Source: DAOMFB01 sp963721385 (GTDB lineage Bacteria; Acidobacteriota; Thermoanaerobaculia; UBA5066). From it: a stretch of DNA of 64,000 nt. Shown here one piece after another: positions 41,292 through 50,130 of this stretch (the first letter of the stretch is position 1; every line of letters begins with the position of its first letter). The notes under the pieces are model-generated. The model did not search any database. It was given only the letters and a program-made list of their open reading frames with translations, and was not told the DNA's origin. A program made the position numbers and the translations under genes. The stretch covers positions 682,001 to 746,000 of the forward strand of contig CAVRJB010000019.1 in NCBI GenBank assembly GCA_963721385.1. Reading direction: 5' to 3'.

Positions 41292-42744
41292 CGCCCCGTG
41301 AACTGGCTGCGCTCGCCGACGCCGCCGGGAGCGTCACGATCGCGCGTCGTGGGCGACCTGATGCTCGACGAGACGTGGACGGGGGACGTCTCTCGCGTGG
41401 CGCCCGAGGCACCGGTGCCGCTCCTGAACGTCGCGGCGATGAGCCGCCGCGCCGGCGGCGCCGGGAACGTCGTCGAGAACCTGGTCGCGCTCGGCGCGAG
41501 GCCGATCGCGCTCGGCGCCGTCGGGCCGGGCGAGGAGGGGGCGTGGCTCGCCCGCCGCCTGACGACCCTTCCCGGGGGGCGCGGGACGGTCGTCGTCGAC
41601 CCCGTGCGGACGACGCCCGTGAAGCGGCGGATGGTCGCCGAGGGGCGGCAGCTGCTCCGCGTCGACGAGGAGATCGCGGCGGGGCTCTCGGCGGACGCCG
41701 AAGAGGAGCTCCTCTCGGCGGGGCTTCGCGCCGTCGACGAAGCGGACGTCCTCCTCGTCTCCGACTACGCGAAGGGGACGCTGACGCCCGCGCTCCTCGG
41801 CGGGCTTCTCGCCGCGGCGCGGAAGAAGGGGATCCCCGCGCTCGTCGACCCGAAGGGGCGAGACTACGGCCGGTACCGCGGCGCGACGCTCGTGACGCCG
41901 AACCGGAAGGAGCTGGAGACCGTGACGGGCGAGTCCGCGCGCGACGATGCCGCGGTCGCGGCGCTCGGGGCACGCCTGCGTGACGAGCTGGAGCTCGACG
42001 CCCTCCTCGTGAAGCTCTCGGAGGAGGGGATGCTCCTCGTCCCGCGCGGCGGCGAGCCCCGCCGGATCCGGGCCCGCGCGCGGGAGGTGTTCGACGTCAC
42101 GGGGGCGGGCGACACGGTCCTCGCGGCGCTCGGCGTCGCCCTCGGCGCGGGGCAGGGGCTCGAAGCGGCCGCGGAGATCGCGAACCGCGCCGCCGGCTGC
42201 GCGGTGGCCCGCGTCGGGACGGCGCCCGATCCACTGGGCCGATCTCCTCGACGGCCTCGTCGCGGCCCCCGAGGAGAAGCTCCTCGACCGGGCGCACCTG
42301 TCCGCCGTTTGCACCACGCTTCGGCGAGCCCATCGGAGGGTCGTCTTCACGAACGGCTGCTTCGACCTCCTCCATCCTGGCCACATCCGGCTCCTGACCG
42401 AGGCGCGGCGGCTCGGGGACGTCCTTGTCGTCGGGCTGAACTGCGACGCGTCGGTCCGGAGGCTGAAGGGCGAGGGTCGTCCGATCCTCGGCGAGCGCGA
42501 CCGCGCGCAGGTCCTCGGCGGCCTCGACGCCGTCGACTTCGTCGTCGTCTTCGAGGAGGAGACGCCGGAGGCGCTCATCGGCGCCGTCAGGCCCGACGTT
42601 CTCGTGAAGGGGGGCGACTACACGGAGGGGACGGTCGTCGGCGCGCCGTTCGTCCGCTCTTATGGCGGGCGAGTGGAGCTCGTGCCCCTCGTCCCGGGTA
42701 ACTCGACGAGCGCCGTGGTCTCGCGGATGAAGGGGGAGGCGTGA
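41288..42744 (+). pseudogene. hldE: Bifunctional heptose kinase/adenylyltransferase HldE, broken by two apparent +1 shifts
   Basis: Domain I (PfkB kinase) has VVGDLMLDETWTGDVSRVAP, GGAGNVVENLVALGA and DVTGAGDTVLAAL. Domain II (adenylyltransferase) has VVFTNGCFDLLHPGHIR and VLVKGGDYTEGTVVG. Two breaks appear. First, the natural start is the GTG at 41288 (GTGA overlap, GGGGGA upstream), which reads TPRELAALADAAGSVTIA and then needs one base removed near 41342-41346 to reach VVGDLMLDE. Second, CCC at 42225-42227 has one C too many: without it the text reads APIHWADLLDGL straight into domain II. Corrected length is about 485 residues, normal for HldE. Ends in a TGATG overlap with gmhA. Confidence 0.85.
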
Positions 42745-43307
42745 TGCGGGACTACTTCGGAACGCTCGCCTCTCTCGTCGCGGACGCGGAAGCGTCGATC
42801 GGCGAGGCGGTCCGGAAGGCCGCGGCCCTCGTGGCCGACGCCGCCCTTTCGGGCCGGACGACGTTCGCCTTCGGGAACGGCGGGAGTGCGACGCAGGCGC
42901 AGCACTTCGCGGCCGAGCTCGTCGTCCGTTACGAGCGGGACCGGCGCGCCCTGCCCGGCCTCGCCCTCGCGGCCGACGTCTCGCTCCTCACGGCCTGCGC
43001 GAACGACTACGACTTCTCGGAGGTTTTCGCGCGCCAGATCGAGGCGCTCGGCAGGCCGGGCGACGTCGCCGTCGGGCTCTCGACCTCGGGGCGGAGCCCG
43101 AACGTCCTGAAGGCGCTCGCGGCCGCCCGGGACCGGAAGATGGCGACGGTCCTGATGACGGGGGAGCGCGGGCGGGAGGAGGCGGCGCGATGGGACGTCG
43201 GCCTCGTCGTCCCGTCCGCCGTCACGGCGCACGTCCAGGAGCTGCACCTCGCCGCCATCCACCTGATCTGCCGGCACGTCGACTCGGAGCTCGTGCGGCG
43301 CGGATGA
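42744..43307 (+). CDS. gmhA: Sedoheptulose 7-phosphate isomerase
   Basis: A 187-residue SIS-domain protein with TTFAFGNGGSATQAQHFAAE, VGLSTSGRSPNVLKAL and HVQELHLAAIHLICRHVD, all GmhA signatures (His and Glu of the last segment coordinate zinc). It converts sedoheptulose 7-phosphate to D-glycero-D-manno-heptose 7-phosphate, the substrate of HldE domain I. I chose the ATG at 42744 over the GTG at 42741 for ribosome-site spacing (AGGGGG, 7 nt). No gmhB or hldD is in the window. Confidence 0.93.
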   Translation: MRDYFGTLASLVADAEASIGEAVRKAAALVADAALSGRTTFAFGNGGSATQAQHFAAELVVRYERDRRALPGLALAADVSLLTACANDYDFSEVFARQIEALGRPGDVAVGLSTSGRSPNVLKALAAARDRKMATVLMTGERGREEAARWDVGLVVPSAVTAHVQELHLAAIHLICRHVDSELVRRG

Positions 43308-43371
43308 GCGCGGCCGGGCTCCTCCATCTGCATTAACGACGGCCCGCGCGGGCAGGTGCAAACTCGGAAGG

Positions 43372-44022
43372 ATGGACGGGCGCGGCTGGAAGCTCCTGAA
43401 GACCGCCGCGGCGATCGGCTTCCTCGCCCTCCTCGTCGACCGCGCGTTCCCGGAGATCCCTCTCTCGGTCCTCTCGCACCAGACGGTTGCGCGGCCAGAC
43501 CCGCTCGCCGAGCCGGTGCAGCGGACCGACCGCGGCCTGGAGCCGTGGACCGAGAATCGCCGCGGGTCTGCGTTCACGCTCACGCCGCGCGCCTCGTACG
43601 ACGTCGCGGCTCGGGTGGCGAATACCGAGCGGTACTGGCAGGGCCCGGCAGGAGCGCTCGCGCCTTGGGACTTCGTTCTGACCTGGGGAGAGGTGACGCG
43701 GGAGCCGTACCTGTCGAAAGTCGGCTACGTCCAGACCGGCCGTTTCTACAACTGGTCGACGACCGACAGCGAGCTGGACCTCTCGTACATCGTCTCCCAC
43801 TCGGCGAACACCCACCTGATCCCGGGCTCCTCGCGGATCGCGTCGGTTCTCCGGCGGATCCGGCGCGGCGACGTGATCCGGCTGGAGGGGGACCTGGTGG
43901 ACGTCGCGGGGCCCGGCGGCTTCACATGGAAGACGAGCCTCGTCAGGACCGATTCGGGGGACGGCGGCTGCGAGCTGATGGTCGTCCGGGCGGTGACCGT
44001 CGGGACCCGCCGGTACGAGTGA
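43372..44022 (+). CDS. Conserved membrane-anchored protein of unknown function
   Basis: A 216-residue protein. One N-terminal hydrophobic helix (LLKTAAAIGFLALLVDRAF) is followed by a soluble domain with YDVAARVANTERYW, PWDFVLTWGEVTREPYLSKV, GRFYNWS, IVSHSANTHLIPGS and FTWKTSLVRTDSGDGGCELM. I recognize this pattern from uncharacterized bacterial proteins in which an 'L-GWG-M' segment, 'HSANMHLIPA' and 'SSLTRxDTGxGACE' recur, but no function is known. GGAAGG sits just before the ATG. It stands alone between gmhA and the acyl-CoA synthetase. Confidence 0.72.
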   Translation: MDGRGWKLLKTAAAIGFLALLVDRAFPEIPLSVLSHQTVARPDPLAEPVQRTDRGLEPWTENRRGSAFTLTPRASYDVAARVANTERYWQGPAGALAPWDFVLTWGEVTREPYLSKVGYVQTGRFYNWSTTDSELDLSYIVSHSANTHLIPGSSRIASVLRRIRRGDVIRLEGDLVDVAGPGGFTWKTSLVRTDSGDGGCELMVVRAVTVGTRRYE

Positions 44023-44041
44023 CGGGACGGGAGAAGACGCC

Positions 44042-46306
44042 ATGAGCAGCACGACGACGCCGGCGGCCGCCACCGAGCTCCTCCTCGCCGCCCGGCGGGA
44101 AGGGCGCGACTCGCTTCTCGAGCACGAGGTCTACGCGGTCCTCGCAGCGCTCGGCTTCGCGGTGCCGCGGCACGCATTCTGGGCGGGCGAGCCGGGCGCG
44201 GCGCTCCCTGCCGACGTGAGGGCGCTCCTCCCGGCCTGCGCCGGCGGCTGCGTCGTGAAGATCGTCTCGCCGGGCCTCCTCCACAAGTCCGAGGCGGGGG
44301 GCGTCGCGGTCTCGGCCGCCGACGGACCCTCGCTTCTTGCCGCCGCGCGGCGGACGTGGGACGAGGTGGGTTCGCGCGTCCCGGAAGCGCAGCGCCTCGG
44401 CCTTCTCGTGCTCGAGAGGCTCGCGCTCGCGGGGCCGTCGCCCGCGGCCGAGACGCTCGTCTCCGTGAAGCAGGACCCGGCGTTCGGGCCCGTCCTCGTC
44501 CTCGGGCTCGGCGGCGTCCTGACGGAGTGGTACGGCGACCTCGCGGGGGGCGCCTCGACGGTCATCCTCGAGCCTGGGAGCGTCCGGGACGGCCTCGCGC
44601 TGGCGGCGTCGCGCACGCCCGCGATCGCGCTCCTTTTCCGGCCGAGCCGCCTCCACGCGAAACCGCCTCTCGACCTCGACGCCGTCGCCGCGAAACTCGA
44701 GGCGCTGGGCCGGCTCGCGCGCGTCCACGCCCCGGACGCCGCGGGAGACGTCACGCTCGAGGAGCTCGAGGTCAATCCCCTCCTCCTCACGGCGGCCGGG
44801 GGGTGGGTTGCGGCCGACGGCAAGGCGCGGCTCTCGGACCGGCGCGTGACGCGCACCTCGCGGCCGATCGGGAAGATCCGGAGGCTTCTCGAGCCTCAGA
44901 GCGCCGCCGTCTTCGGCGCCTCGACGACGGCGATGAACCCCGGCCGGATCATCCTCCGGAACCTGAAGGCCTCCGAGGGACTCCGCTACGGGAAGCTCTG
45001 GGCCGTTCACCCGAAGGCGCCCGCCGTCGACGGCGTTCCGTGCGTGACGAGTGGAGGCGACCTTCCCGAGACGGTCGATCTGGCCGTGATCGCGATTCCC
45101 GCGGAAGGAGCGCGTGACGCGGTGAACGATCTCTGCACGACGGGGAAGGCGGCCTCCATCATCCTGATCCCGGGAGGCTTCGCGGAGACGGGGCAGAGCT
45201 CCCTCGACGAGGAGATCCGCAGGGCGCTCCTCATGAGCCGGTCGCGCGAGGACCTGGGCCCGGTCCTGGTGGGCGGGAACTGTCTCGGCATCGTCTCGAA
45301 GCACCGGTACAACACGTTCTTCGTCCCTCATTACAAGCTGCCGTTCCACGACGCGCCCGGCGACCGGCTCGTCGCGATCAGTCAGAGCGGCGCGTACCTC
45401 GTCTCGCTCACGAGCAACCTCGACGGGATCGTCTTCCCGAAGGCGTCGATCTCCTTCGGCAACCAGATGGACCTGACGGTCTCCGACTTCCTCGAGTTCT
45501 TCGAGGGCGAGGCGGACGTCTCCATCCTCGCCTGCTACGTGGAAGGCTTCCAGCCGCTCGACGGCGAGCGCTTCGTGAGGATCGCGCGGCGGCTGCGCGA
45601 GAAGGGGAAGCGCGTCCTCGCCTTCAAGGGGGGGAAGACGCCGCTCGGGGCGAAGGCGGCCCAGAGTCACACGGCCTCTCTCGCAGGCGACTACGCCGTC
45701 GCGCGCGCCCTCATGGAGCAGGCGGGCGTCATCGTCACCGAGACGCTCGACATGTTCGAGGACTACGTGAAGATCTTCACCATGCTCGACGGCCGCACGG
45801 CCGCCGGCCGCCGGGTGGCCGTCCTCTCGAACGCCGGCTTCGAGTGCGCGACCGTCCTGGACGAGCTGTTCGGCCTCGAGTCCGCGGTCCTCTCGAGGGA
45901 GACGAAGCAGCGCCTCGCCGCCTGCCTTCCCGCCGTCGCCCACGCGGACAACCCCGTCGACGCGACGCCGATGGCGGAGACGCCGAAGTTCGTCGAGGCC
46001 GCCGAGGCGCTCCTCGACGACCCGGGCGTCGACGCGCTCATCGTCTCGCCCGTCCCCGTCACGCCGGCGCTCGACAACCTCGCCCCCGACCTCGTCGGGA
46101 CGCACGCGGAGAACATCCACGCGCCCGGCTCGCTCCCGCAGGAGCTGCTGCGCCTTTTCCGGAAGACGCGGAAGCCGGTCGTCGTCAACGTCGACTCCGG
46201 CCGGCTCTACGACGACTTCGTGGCCGTCCTCCAGCGGGGCGGGATTCCGGTCTACCGGAAGATCGACCGGGCCTCGCGCGCGCTCTCGGCCTTCGCCACG
46301 AATTGA
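44042..46306 (+). CDS. ADP-forming acyl-CoA synthetase (fused beta-alpha)
   Basis: A 754-residue NDP-forming acyl-CoA synthetase. The ATP-grasp (beta) part comes first (about 10-275: VVKIVSPGLLHKSEAGGV, FGPVLVLGLGGVLTEWYGD, LEELEVNPLLL). The CoA-binding and ligase (alpha) part follows (about 285-745: VFGASTTAMNPGRIIL, VLVGGNCLGIVS, AISQSGAYLVSLTSN). The phosphorylatable His region is AAQSHTASLAGDYAV. It interconverts an acyl-CoA and ADP with an acid and ATP, typical of energy conservation or acetate formation. Which acid is used cannot be read from sequence. It ends 10 bp from the convergent waaF. Confidence 0.9.
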   Translation: MSSTTTPAAATELLLAARREGRDSLLEHEVYAVLAALGFAVPRHAFWAGEPGAALPADVRALLPACAGGCVVKIVSPGLLHKSEAGGVAVSAADGPSLLAAARRTWDEVGSRVPEAQRLGLLVLERLALAGPSPAAETLVSVKQDPAFGPVLVLGLGGVLTEWYGDLAGGASTVILEPGSVRDGLALAASRTPAIALLFRPSRLHAKPPLDLDAVAAKLEALGRLARVHAPDAAGDVTLEELEVNPLLLTAAGGWVAADGKARLSDRRVTRTSRPIGKIRRLLEPQSAAVFGASTTAMNPGRIILRNLKASEGLRYGKLWAVHPKAPAVDGVPCVTSGGDLPETVDLAVIAIPAEGARDAVNDLCTTGKAASIILIPGGFAETGQSSLDEEIRRALLMSRSREDLGPVLVGGNCLGIVSKHRYNTFFVPHYKLPFHDAPGDRLVAISQSGAYLVSLTSNLDGIVFPKASISFGNQMDLTVSDFLEFFEGEADVSILACYVEGFQPLDGERFVRIARRLREKGKRVLAFKGGKTPLGAKAAQSHTASLAGDYAVARALMEQAGVIVTETLDMFEDYVKIFTMLDGRTAAGRRVAVLSNAGFECATVLDELFGLESAVLSRETKQRLAACLPAVAHADNPVDATPMAETPKFVEAAEALLDDPGVDALIVSPVPVTPALDNLAPDLVGTHAENIHAPGSLPQELLRLFRKTRKPVVVNVDSGRLYDDFVAVLQRGGIPVYRKIDRASRALSAFATN

Positions 46307-46316
46307 GGCCGGGGGG

Positions 46317-47351
46317 CTACAGCACCGAGGCGGCCGCGGCGAGGACGGTGTCGACGCCGAGCCCCGCCATGCAGCGGTGGTCGATCGGGCAGACGTCGAA
46401 TCGGCACGGTGCGCAGGCGGTCCGCCGGCGTGCGATCGCGATCCGTGCAGGCTTCCCGTCGCCACGCGGGCCGTCCCACGGCCGCGTCGCGACCGGGTCG
46501 GTCGGGCCGAAGACGACGACCGCGGGCGTTCCGACCGCGCCCGCGAGGTGCGCGAGGCCGGAGTCGTTGCCGACGAAAAGGGCGGCGTGGGAGAGGACGC
46601 CGAGCGCCTCGGGGAGAGAGCTCTTCCCCGAAAGGTCCACGACGCGCGCCCGCTTCGTCCGCGCCGCCGCTTCGGCGTTCACCGCCGCCTCGCCGGCGCT
46701 GCCCAGGAGGACCACCGACAGGCGGCGCTCGTCCGCGAGCCGGTCGAACGTCTCGGCGAAGAGCCCGAGGTCCCACCGCTTGGCGGCGTCGGCGAACGAG
46801 GCGACGTGGGCGGCCACGAAAGGCGCGCGGTTCCACTCCGCGGCGAGAAGAGAGGCGAGGCCGGCCTCCCGCTCCGCCTTCCCGACGCTCCACGACGCGT
46901 CGGGGTGCGCGGGCAGGACCGCGCCCGCGGCCTCGGCGAGGAGCAGGTGCTTCCAGACCTGGTGGCGGCCCCTGTGAAGGCGCGGTGGCAGCGCGCGGGA
47001 GAGGAGGAGGCTGCGCGCGTCGGCCGCCCAGCCGATCCGCTCGGGAATGTCGGCCTGGAAGACCGTCCATGCGGTCCCGAAGCTCTCGGGAAAGAGGAGG
47101 GCCCGGTCGAACGCCTTCGCCTTCAGCTCGGCGGCCAGCCTCTGCCGTCCCGCCGCACCGGCGTGAGCGCCGTGGGCGTGTTCGACGAGCACCTCGTCGA
47201 CCTCGGGGAGGAGCCGGTAAAGGTCGGCCACCCAGGGCCGAGCGAGGACGGTGAGGTGGTCGCCGCGGAACGAGGCCCGAAGAGCGCGGAACGCGGGGAG
47301 GGACATGGCGACGTCGCCGACCCAGTTCGTGGCCCGAACGAGGATCCTCAT
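46317..47351 (-). CDS. waaF: LPS heptosyltransferase II
   Basis: A 344-residue GT9 protein starting at the ATG at 47351 (ATGA overlap with the upstream gene). The first residues, MRILVRATNWVGDVAMSLPA, are characteristic of WaaF, as are the later LLFPESFGTAWTVFQADI and ALFVGNDSGLAHLAGAVGTP. A CAPCRFDVCPIDHRCM cluster near the C-terminus is also usual in WaaF. It adds the second heptose to the inner core. A longer frame extends upstream in the same phase but lacks recognizable content. Confidence 0.9.
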   Translation of the reverse strand: MRILVRATNWVGDVAMSLPAFRALRASFRGDHLTVLARPWVADLYRLLPEVDEVLVEHAHGAHAGAAGRQRLAAELKAKAFDRALLFPESFGTAWTVFQADIPERIGWAADARSLLLSRALPPRLHRGRHQVWKHLLLAEAAGAVLPAHPDASWSVGKAEREAGLASLLAAEWNRAPFVAAHVASFADAAKRWDLGLFAETFDRLADERRLSVVLLGSAGEAAVNAEAAARTKRARVVDLSGKSSLPEALGVLSHAALFVGNDSGLAHLAGAVGTPAVVVFGPTDPVATRPWDGPRGDGKPARIAIARRRTACAPCRFDVCPIDHRCMAGLGVDTVLAAAASVL

Positions 47352-48403
47352 GCGCGCTCCAGGATGGACTCGAGCCGCGAGAGCGTCCGCTCGATCGTCC
47401 ATTCGGCGGCCGCGGCGCGGCCTCCCGCCGTGTAGCAGGCGCGCTCCCCGGGGTGGAGGAGAAGCCGCGTGATCTCGGACGCCCAGGCCGCGGGGTCGAG
47501 CGTCGGCAGAAGCGCGCCCGCCGTCCCGTTCTGGCAGAGCTCGCGCGGCCCCGGCAGGTCGTGGACGAGGACCGGGCAACCCGCCGCCATCGCCTCCATC
47601 AGCGTCATCGACGCGCCCTCGCTCTGCGAGGGGAGCAGCAGAAGATGTGAAGCGGCGAGCCGGTCGGGGACGTCGCGCACTTCGCCCGCGAAGAGGCAGC
47701 GGCTGCCGAGGCCGCGGGCCCCGGCCTCGGCTTCGGCGTCCGGGCGCCGCGGCCCCTCGCCGAGGAAGAGGAGCGTGGCGTCGAGGCCGCGCGCGACGAT
47801 ACGGTCCAGTGCGGCGATGGCAACGTCTTGTCCCTTCAGGCCGTCGAACGCGCCGACGTGAACGAGCCGGTACGGGGGAGCCGCCGGCTCGGGCCGGTCG
47901 AGGAAGGCGCGCGTCGGAAGGCCGTCGGGGAGGACGCTGATCTTCCCGTCGTCGATCCCGGCCTGCCGAAGTGAAACCGCGACGCCTTCCGAGACCGCGA
48001 CGTACCGGCGCGGGACGCGGTACTTGAGCCGCGAGAGCAGGCCGCGGCCCGGGGGAAAGCTGACCCGCCGGTGGACGACGAGCGGCGCCTTCGGGGAGAC
48101 GCCGCTCCAGACGGCGGCGCCGTGTCCCCGGGCGTCGGAGGCCCAGACGACGTCGGGCGCCACGCGGCGCGACGCCTTGAAGACGGAGAGCAGAAGCCCG
48201 GGCGCCGCCTCGAATCCGGCCGGGGTCTCGACGACGCGGACGCCCCCGCCGGCCCCGCCGTGCATCTCGCGCGCGAGGGCCGACGCCTGCCGTGCGACGA
48301 GCGTCACCGCATGGCCCCGCGCCGCGAGGCCGGCGCAGACGAGCGCCGTCTGGGTCTGTCCCCCGCGCCACGCGGCGCCGAGGTCGAGGGCGAGGATTCT
48401 CAC
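47348..48403 (-). CDS. Glycosyltransferase family 4
   Basis: A 351-residue GT-B transferase. The N-terminal domain has LDLGAAWRGGQTQTALVCAGL, and the C-terminal domain has YRLVHVGAFDGLKGQDVAIAAL, LLFLGEGPRRP and the E-x7-E motif in SEGASMTLMEAMAAGCPVL. It probably adds a core sugar next to the heptoses, given the 4-bp overlap with waaF. The start is a GTG at 48403; the ribosome site is weak and a GTG 36 bases upstream is possible. Confidence 0.83.
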   Translation of the reverse strand: MRILALDLGAAWRGGQTQTALVCAGLAARGHAVTLVARQASALAREMHGGAGGGVRVVETPAGFEAAPGLLLSVFKASRRVAPDVVWASDARGHGAAVWSGVSPKAPLVVHRRVSFPPGRGLLSRLKYRVPRRYVAVSEGVAVSLRQAGIDDGKISVLPDGLPTRAFLDRPEPAAPPYRLVHVGAFDGLKGQDVAIAALDRIVARGLDATLLFLGEGPRRPDAEAEAGARGLGSRCLFAGEVRDVPDRLAASHLLLLPSQSEGASMTLMEAMAAGCPVLVHDLPGPRELCQNGTAGALLPTLDPAAWASEITRLLLHPGERACYTAGGRAAAAEWTIERTLSRLESILERA

Positions 48404-48515
48404 GTCGGCCGGAGAAGAAGGATAGCCTCGTCGGGTCACCCGAGCCGCATGAAGATGCGGGAGGATCGGGAGGACGTCGCCGACGTCCAGCACGGCCCGT
48501 TCGAGTAGCAGTCGC

Positions 48516-48531
48516 CGCTCGCCGCTGAGCG
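48516..48531. repeat. 16-bp hairpin repeat flanking the insert, left copy
   Basis: CGCTCGCCGCTGAGCG, identical to 49625-49640. It can fold as a 5-bp stem (CGCTC/GAGCG). Both copies are followed by a similar G-AGT-GTG stretch. Confidence 0.6.
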
Positions 48532-48556
48532 CAGTATCGTGTCGTGAACGGCTGAC

Positions 48557-49381
48557 GTGAACGCGAACCTCCGCAAAGCTGTCTACGGCATCTTTGCCTT
48601 CTGGCCCGTCGTCGTGCTGGCCGCAGTGATCCTCTACGTGCTCACCGGAACGCCGCAGGTTCCCGGCCATTTCGGGGACTACGCGATGTTCTGCGTAATG
48701 CTCGTCTTGATTGCGGGATGGATCGCGTATCTCTGGGACGTCTTCCATAATTCGCGCGTACCAGTTGACAAGCGGGCGCTGTGGGCCGTCATCCTCGTAT
48801 TCGTCGGTCCCTACGCCATGCCGTTCTACTTCTGGTTCTACATTCGCGGGGACGGTACAGCTTCTCTTCCGCCGCCAATGCCTGTCCCGGCTCCGTGTCC
48901 GTCAACGCTGGCGGACGATCCAGTCGCACGTGCCTTACTCCCGGTGGGACGGTCTGGCTGGGCCATCGCCGCTGGGTATCTCGGCCTACTTTCTCTCTTG
49001 GTAGCCCCGGCTCCGTTCGCTCTGCTCGCCGGCTTTCTCGCCCTTGCCGATATGCGACGCCATCCTGAAAAGCGCGGCATGGGGCGCGCTGTCTTCGGCC
49101 TCATTCTCGGAGGTCTCGGGACGGCAGCTCTAGTGGTTCTTCTGGTTTTCCGGGGACACGACTGGCCACCGAAGCCTGACTGGGGAAACGGGCGGATTAT
49201 CAGCGCACTGGCGCAGATTCGCCCCTCCGAAGTTCGCCTCGCGACGGTAGATCTGGACCGATGCCCGCGTCAGCCGTTCCATTGCGGCCCGACACGGTTC
49301 CCGCGCTGCTTGCCCGGCTCAGATTGTTGCAGTCGGCTCAGACCATCGGCGAACGCGGTCAGTGGGAGCGATGGCGATTGA
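48557..49381 (+). CDS. Multi-pass membrane protein with DUF4190-like domain
   Basis: A 274-residue protein. Three hydrophobic helices lie in the first 95 residues (FWPVVVLAAVILYVL, AMFCVMLVLIAGWIAYL, LWAVILVFVGPYAMPFYFW), then a Pro-rich linker. A second membrane part follows (SGWAIAAGYLGLLSLLVAP, FALLAGFLALADMRRHPEKRG, AVFGLILGGLGTAALVVL), which resembles DUF4190. The C-terminal 70 residues are polar and overlap the next frame, so the true end may be earlier or the frame may be disturbed. Codon use is less GC-biased than that of flanking genes. Function unknown. Confidence 0.6.
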   Translation: MNANLRKAVYGIFAFWPVVVLAAVILYVLTGTPQVPGHFGDYAMFCVMLVLIAGWIAYLWDVFHNSRVPVDKRALWAVILVFVGPYAMPFYFWFYIRGDGTASLPPPMPVPAPCPSTLADDPVARALLPVGRSGWAIAAGYLGLLSLLVAPAPFALLAGFLALADMRRHPEKRGMGRAVFGLILGGLGTAALVVLLVFRGHDWPPKPDWGNGRIISALAQIRPSEVRLATVDLDRCPRQPFHCGPTRFPRCLPGSDCCSRLRPSANAVSGSDGD

Positions 49382-49584
49382 TCGTCCTCGACTGCGGCGA
49401 GAAGGGCCACTTCAGCATTTTCGTTGGATCTCGGCCTTCGCTGGGCAATGCAGCCATCGTCAGCGTGGAACAGGGCGTCGACAAGATAGAGCTCGGCTTC
49501 TACGAAGGGACGGCATTCTGGTCGTGGCTTCAGACAGTCCCCGAGAGCGCGGCTCTCGCTGGCGGCCAGCAGCCCTGTAAGTGA
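49261..49584 (+). CDS. Hypothetical protein overlapping the DUF4190-like gene
   Basis: A 107-residue frame that looks protein-like (LIVLDCGEKGHFSIFVGS, GVDKIELGFYEGTAFWSWL), with moderate GC at third positions. It overlaps the previous gene by 121 bp, so one of the two ends is probably wrong. No ribosome site precedes the ATG; translation from a longer, frameshifted product is possible. No family recognized. Confidence 0.45.
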   Translation: MPASAVPLRPDTVPALLARLRLLQSAQTIGERGQWERWRLIVLDCGEKGHFSIFVGSRPSLGNAAIVSVEQGVDKIELGFYEGTAFWSWLQTVPESAALAGGQQPCK

Positions 49585-49624
49585 CCCGGCGGGGGCCGAC
49601 CCCTCGCTGAAGCGGACTCGCTTG

Positions 49625-49640
49625 CGCTCGCCGCTGAGCG
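49625..49640. repeat. 16-bp hairpin repeat flanking the insert, right copy
   Basis: Identical to 48516-48531. It lies just before a TAGAGT (49644-49649) that may be the -10 element of the secreted-protein gene downstream. Confidence 0.6.
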
Positions 49641-49692
49641 GGGTAGAGTGAGTCCACGAGCTCAACTCGCTTCACTTGCAAGGAGGCTTGGC

Positions 49693-50076
49693 ATGGCAAG
49701 CACGAAACGTCGCGTCGCCCTCGCTGCATCTTCCCTCGGAATGGCGATGAGTTCCTTCACCCTTTTCGCTGACGGTCCGGCTGCGGCAGAACCGAAGGTC
49801 GTCGCAACCATCGAACAGTCCGCCAAGCCGAATGGTTCGTGCCTCGTCAGGGCGCAAGTCCGCGAACCGCAGTCGAACGAAGTACTCGCAGAACCAAAGA
49901 TTCAGGTTGCAGCGGGTCAGGAAGCGAAGGTCTCCAGCGCGGATTCAGATCGCAAGGTCGAAGTCGCGGTCAAGGCCGGGCCCGGCTGTGCCGGCGGCAC
50001 GTACCTCGTAAACGTCTGGGCTGCGGGGAAGCTCGCGTTCAGCAAGGGCGGCACGCTCGAGGCGAAAGCTCAGTAG
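49693..50076 (+). CDS. Small secreted protein of unknown function
   Basis: A 127-residue protein starting at the ATG at 49693, which has a strong AAGGAGG 6-7 nt upstream; a longer frame begins at 49648. The signal peptide is ALAASSLGMAMSSFTLFA with cleavage near ADGPAAA. The mature part is beta-rich with two Cys (GSCLVRAQV and GPGCAGGTYLV) that could form one disulfide. No family recognized. Base composition and codon use match the two preceding genes rather than the flanking LPS genes. Confidence 0.68.
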   Translation: MASTKRRVALAASSLGMAMSSFTLFADGPAAAEPKVVATIEQSAKPNGSCLVRAQVREPQSNEVLAEPKIQVAAGQEAKVSSADSDRKVEVAVKAGPGCAGGTYLVNVWAAGKLAFSKGGTLEAKAQ

Positions 50077-50118
50077 CTCGGTACGTTGACGTAACCGCCC
50101 GCAGCGGGGGGAGTCGGC

Positions 50119-50124
50119 TAATCT
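50119..50124 (+). promoter_or_regulatory. -10 hexamer TAATCT, 6 nt before GT2 GTG
   Basis: TAATCT, six bases, then GTG, without a ribosome site. Predicted leaderless start of the glycosyltransferase gene. Confidence 0.45.
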
Positions 50125-50130
50125 CGCTCC

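Noticed and set aside
41298..42701. A continuous 467-codon frame as the real HldE
   Set aside because: The start lacks a ribosome site, and the last 130 codons are wrong-frame (Arg/Pro-rich) while domain II motifs lie in another frame.
43943..46465. A minus-strand open frame of 840 codons opposite the acyl-CoA synthetase
   Set aside because: Shadow frame; the plus-strand protein has clear ATP-grasp and CoA-ligase motifs.
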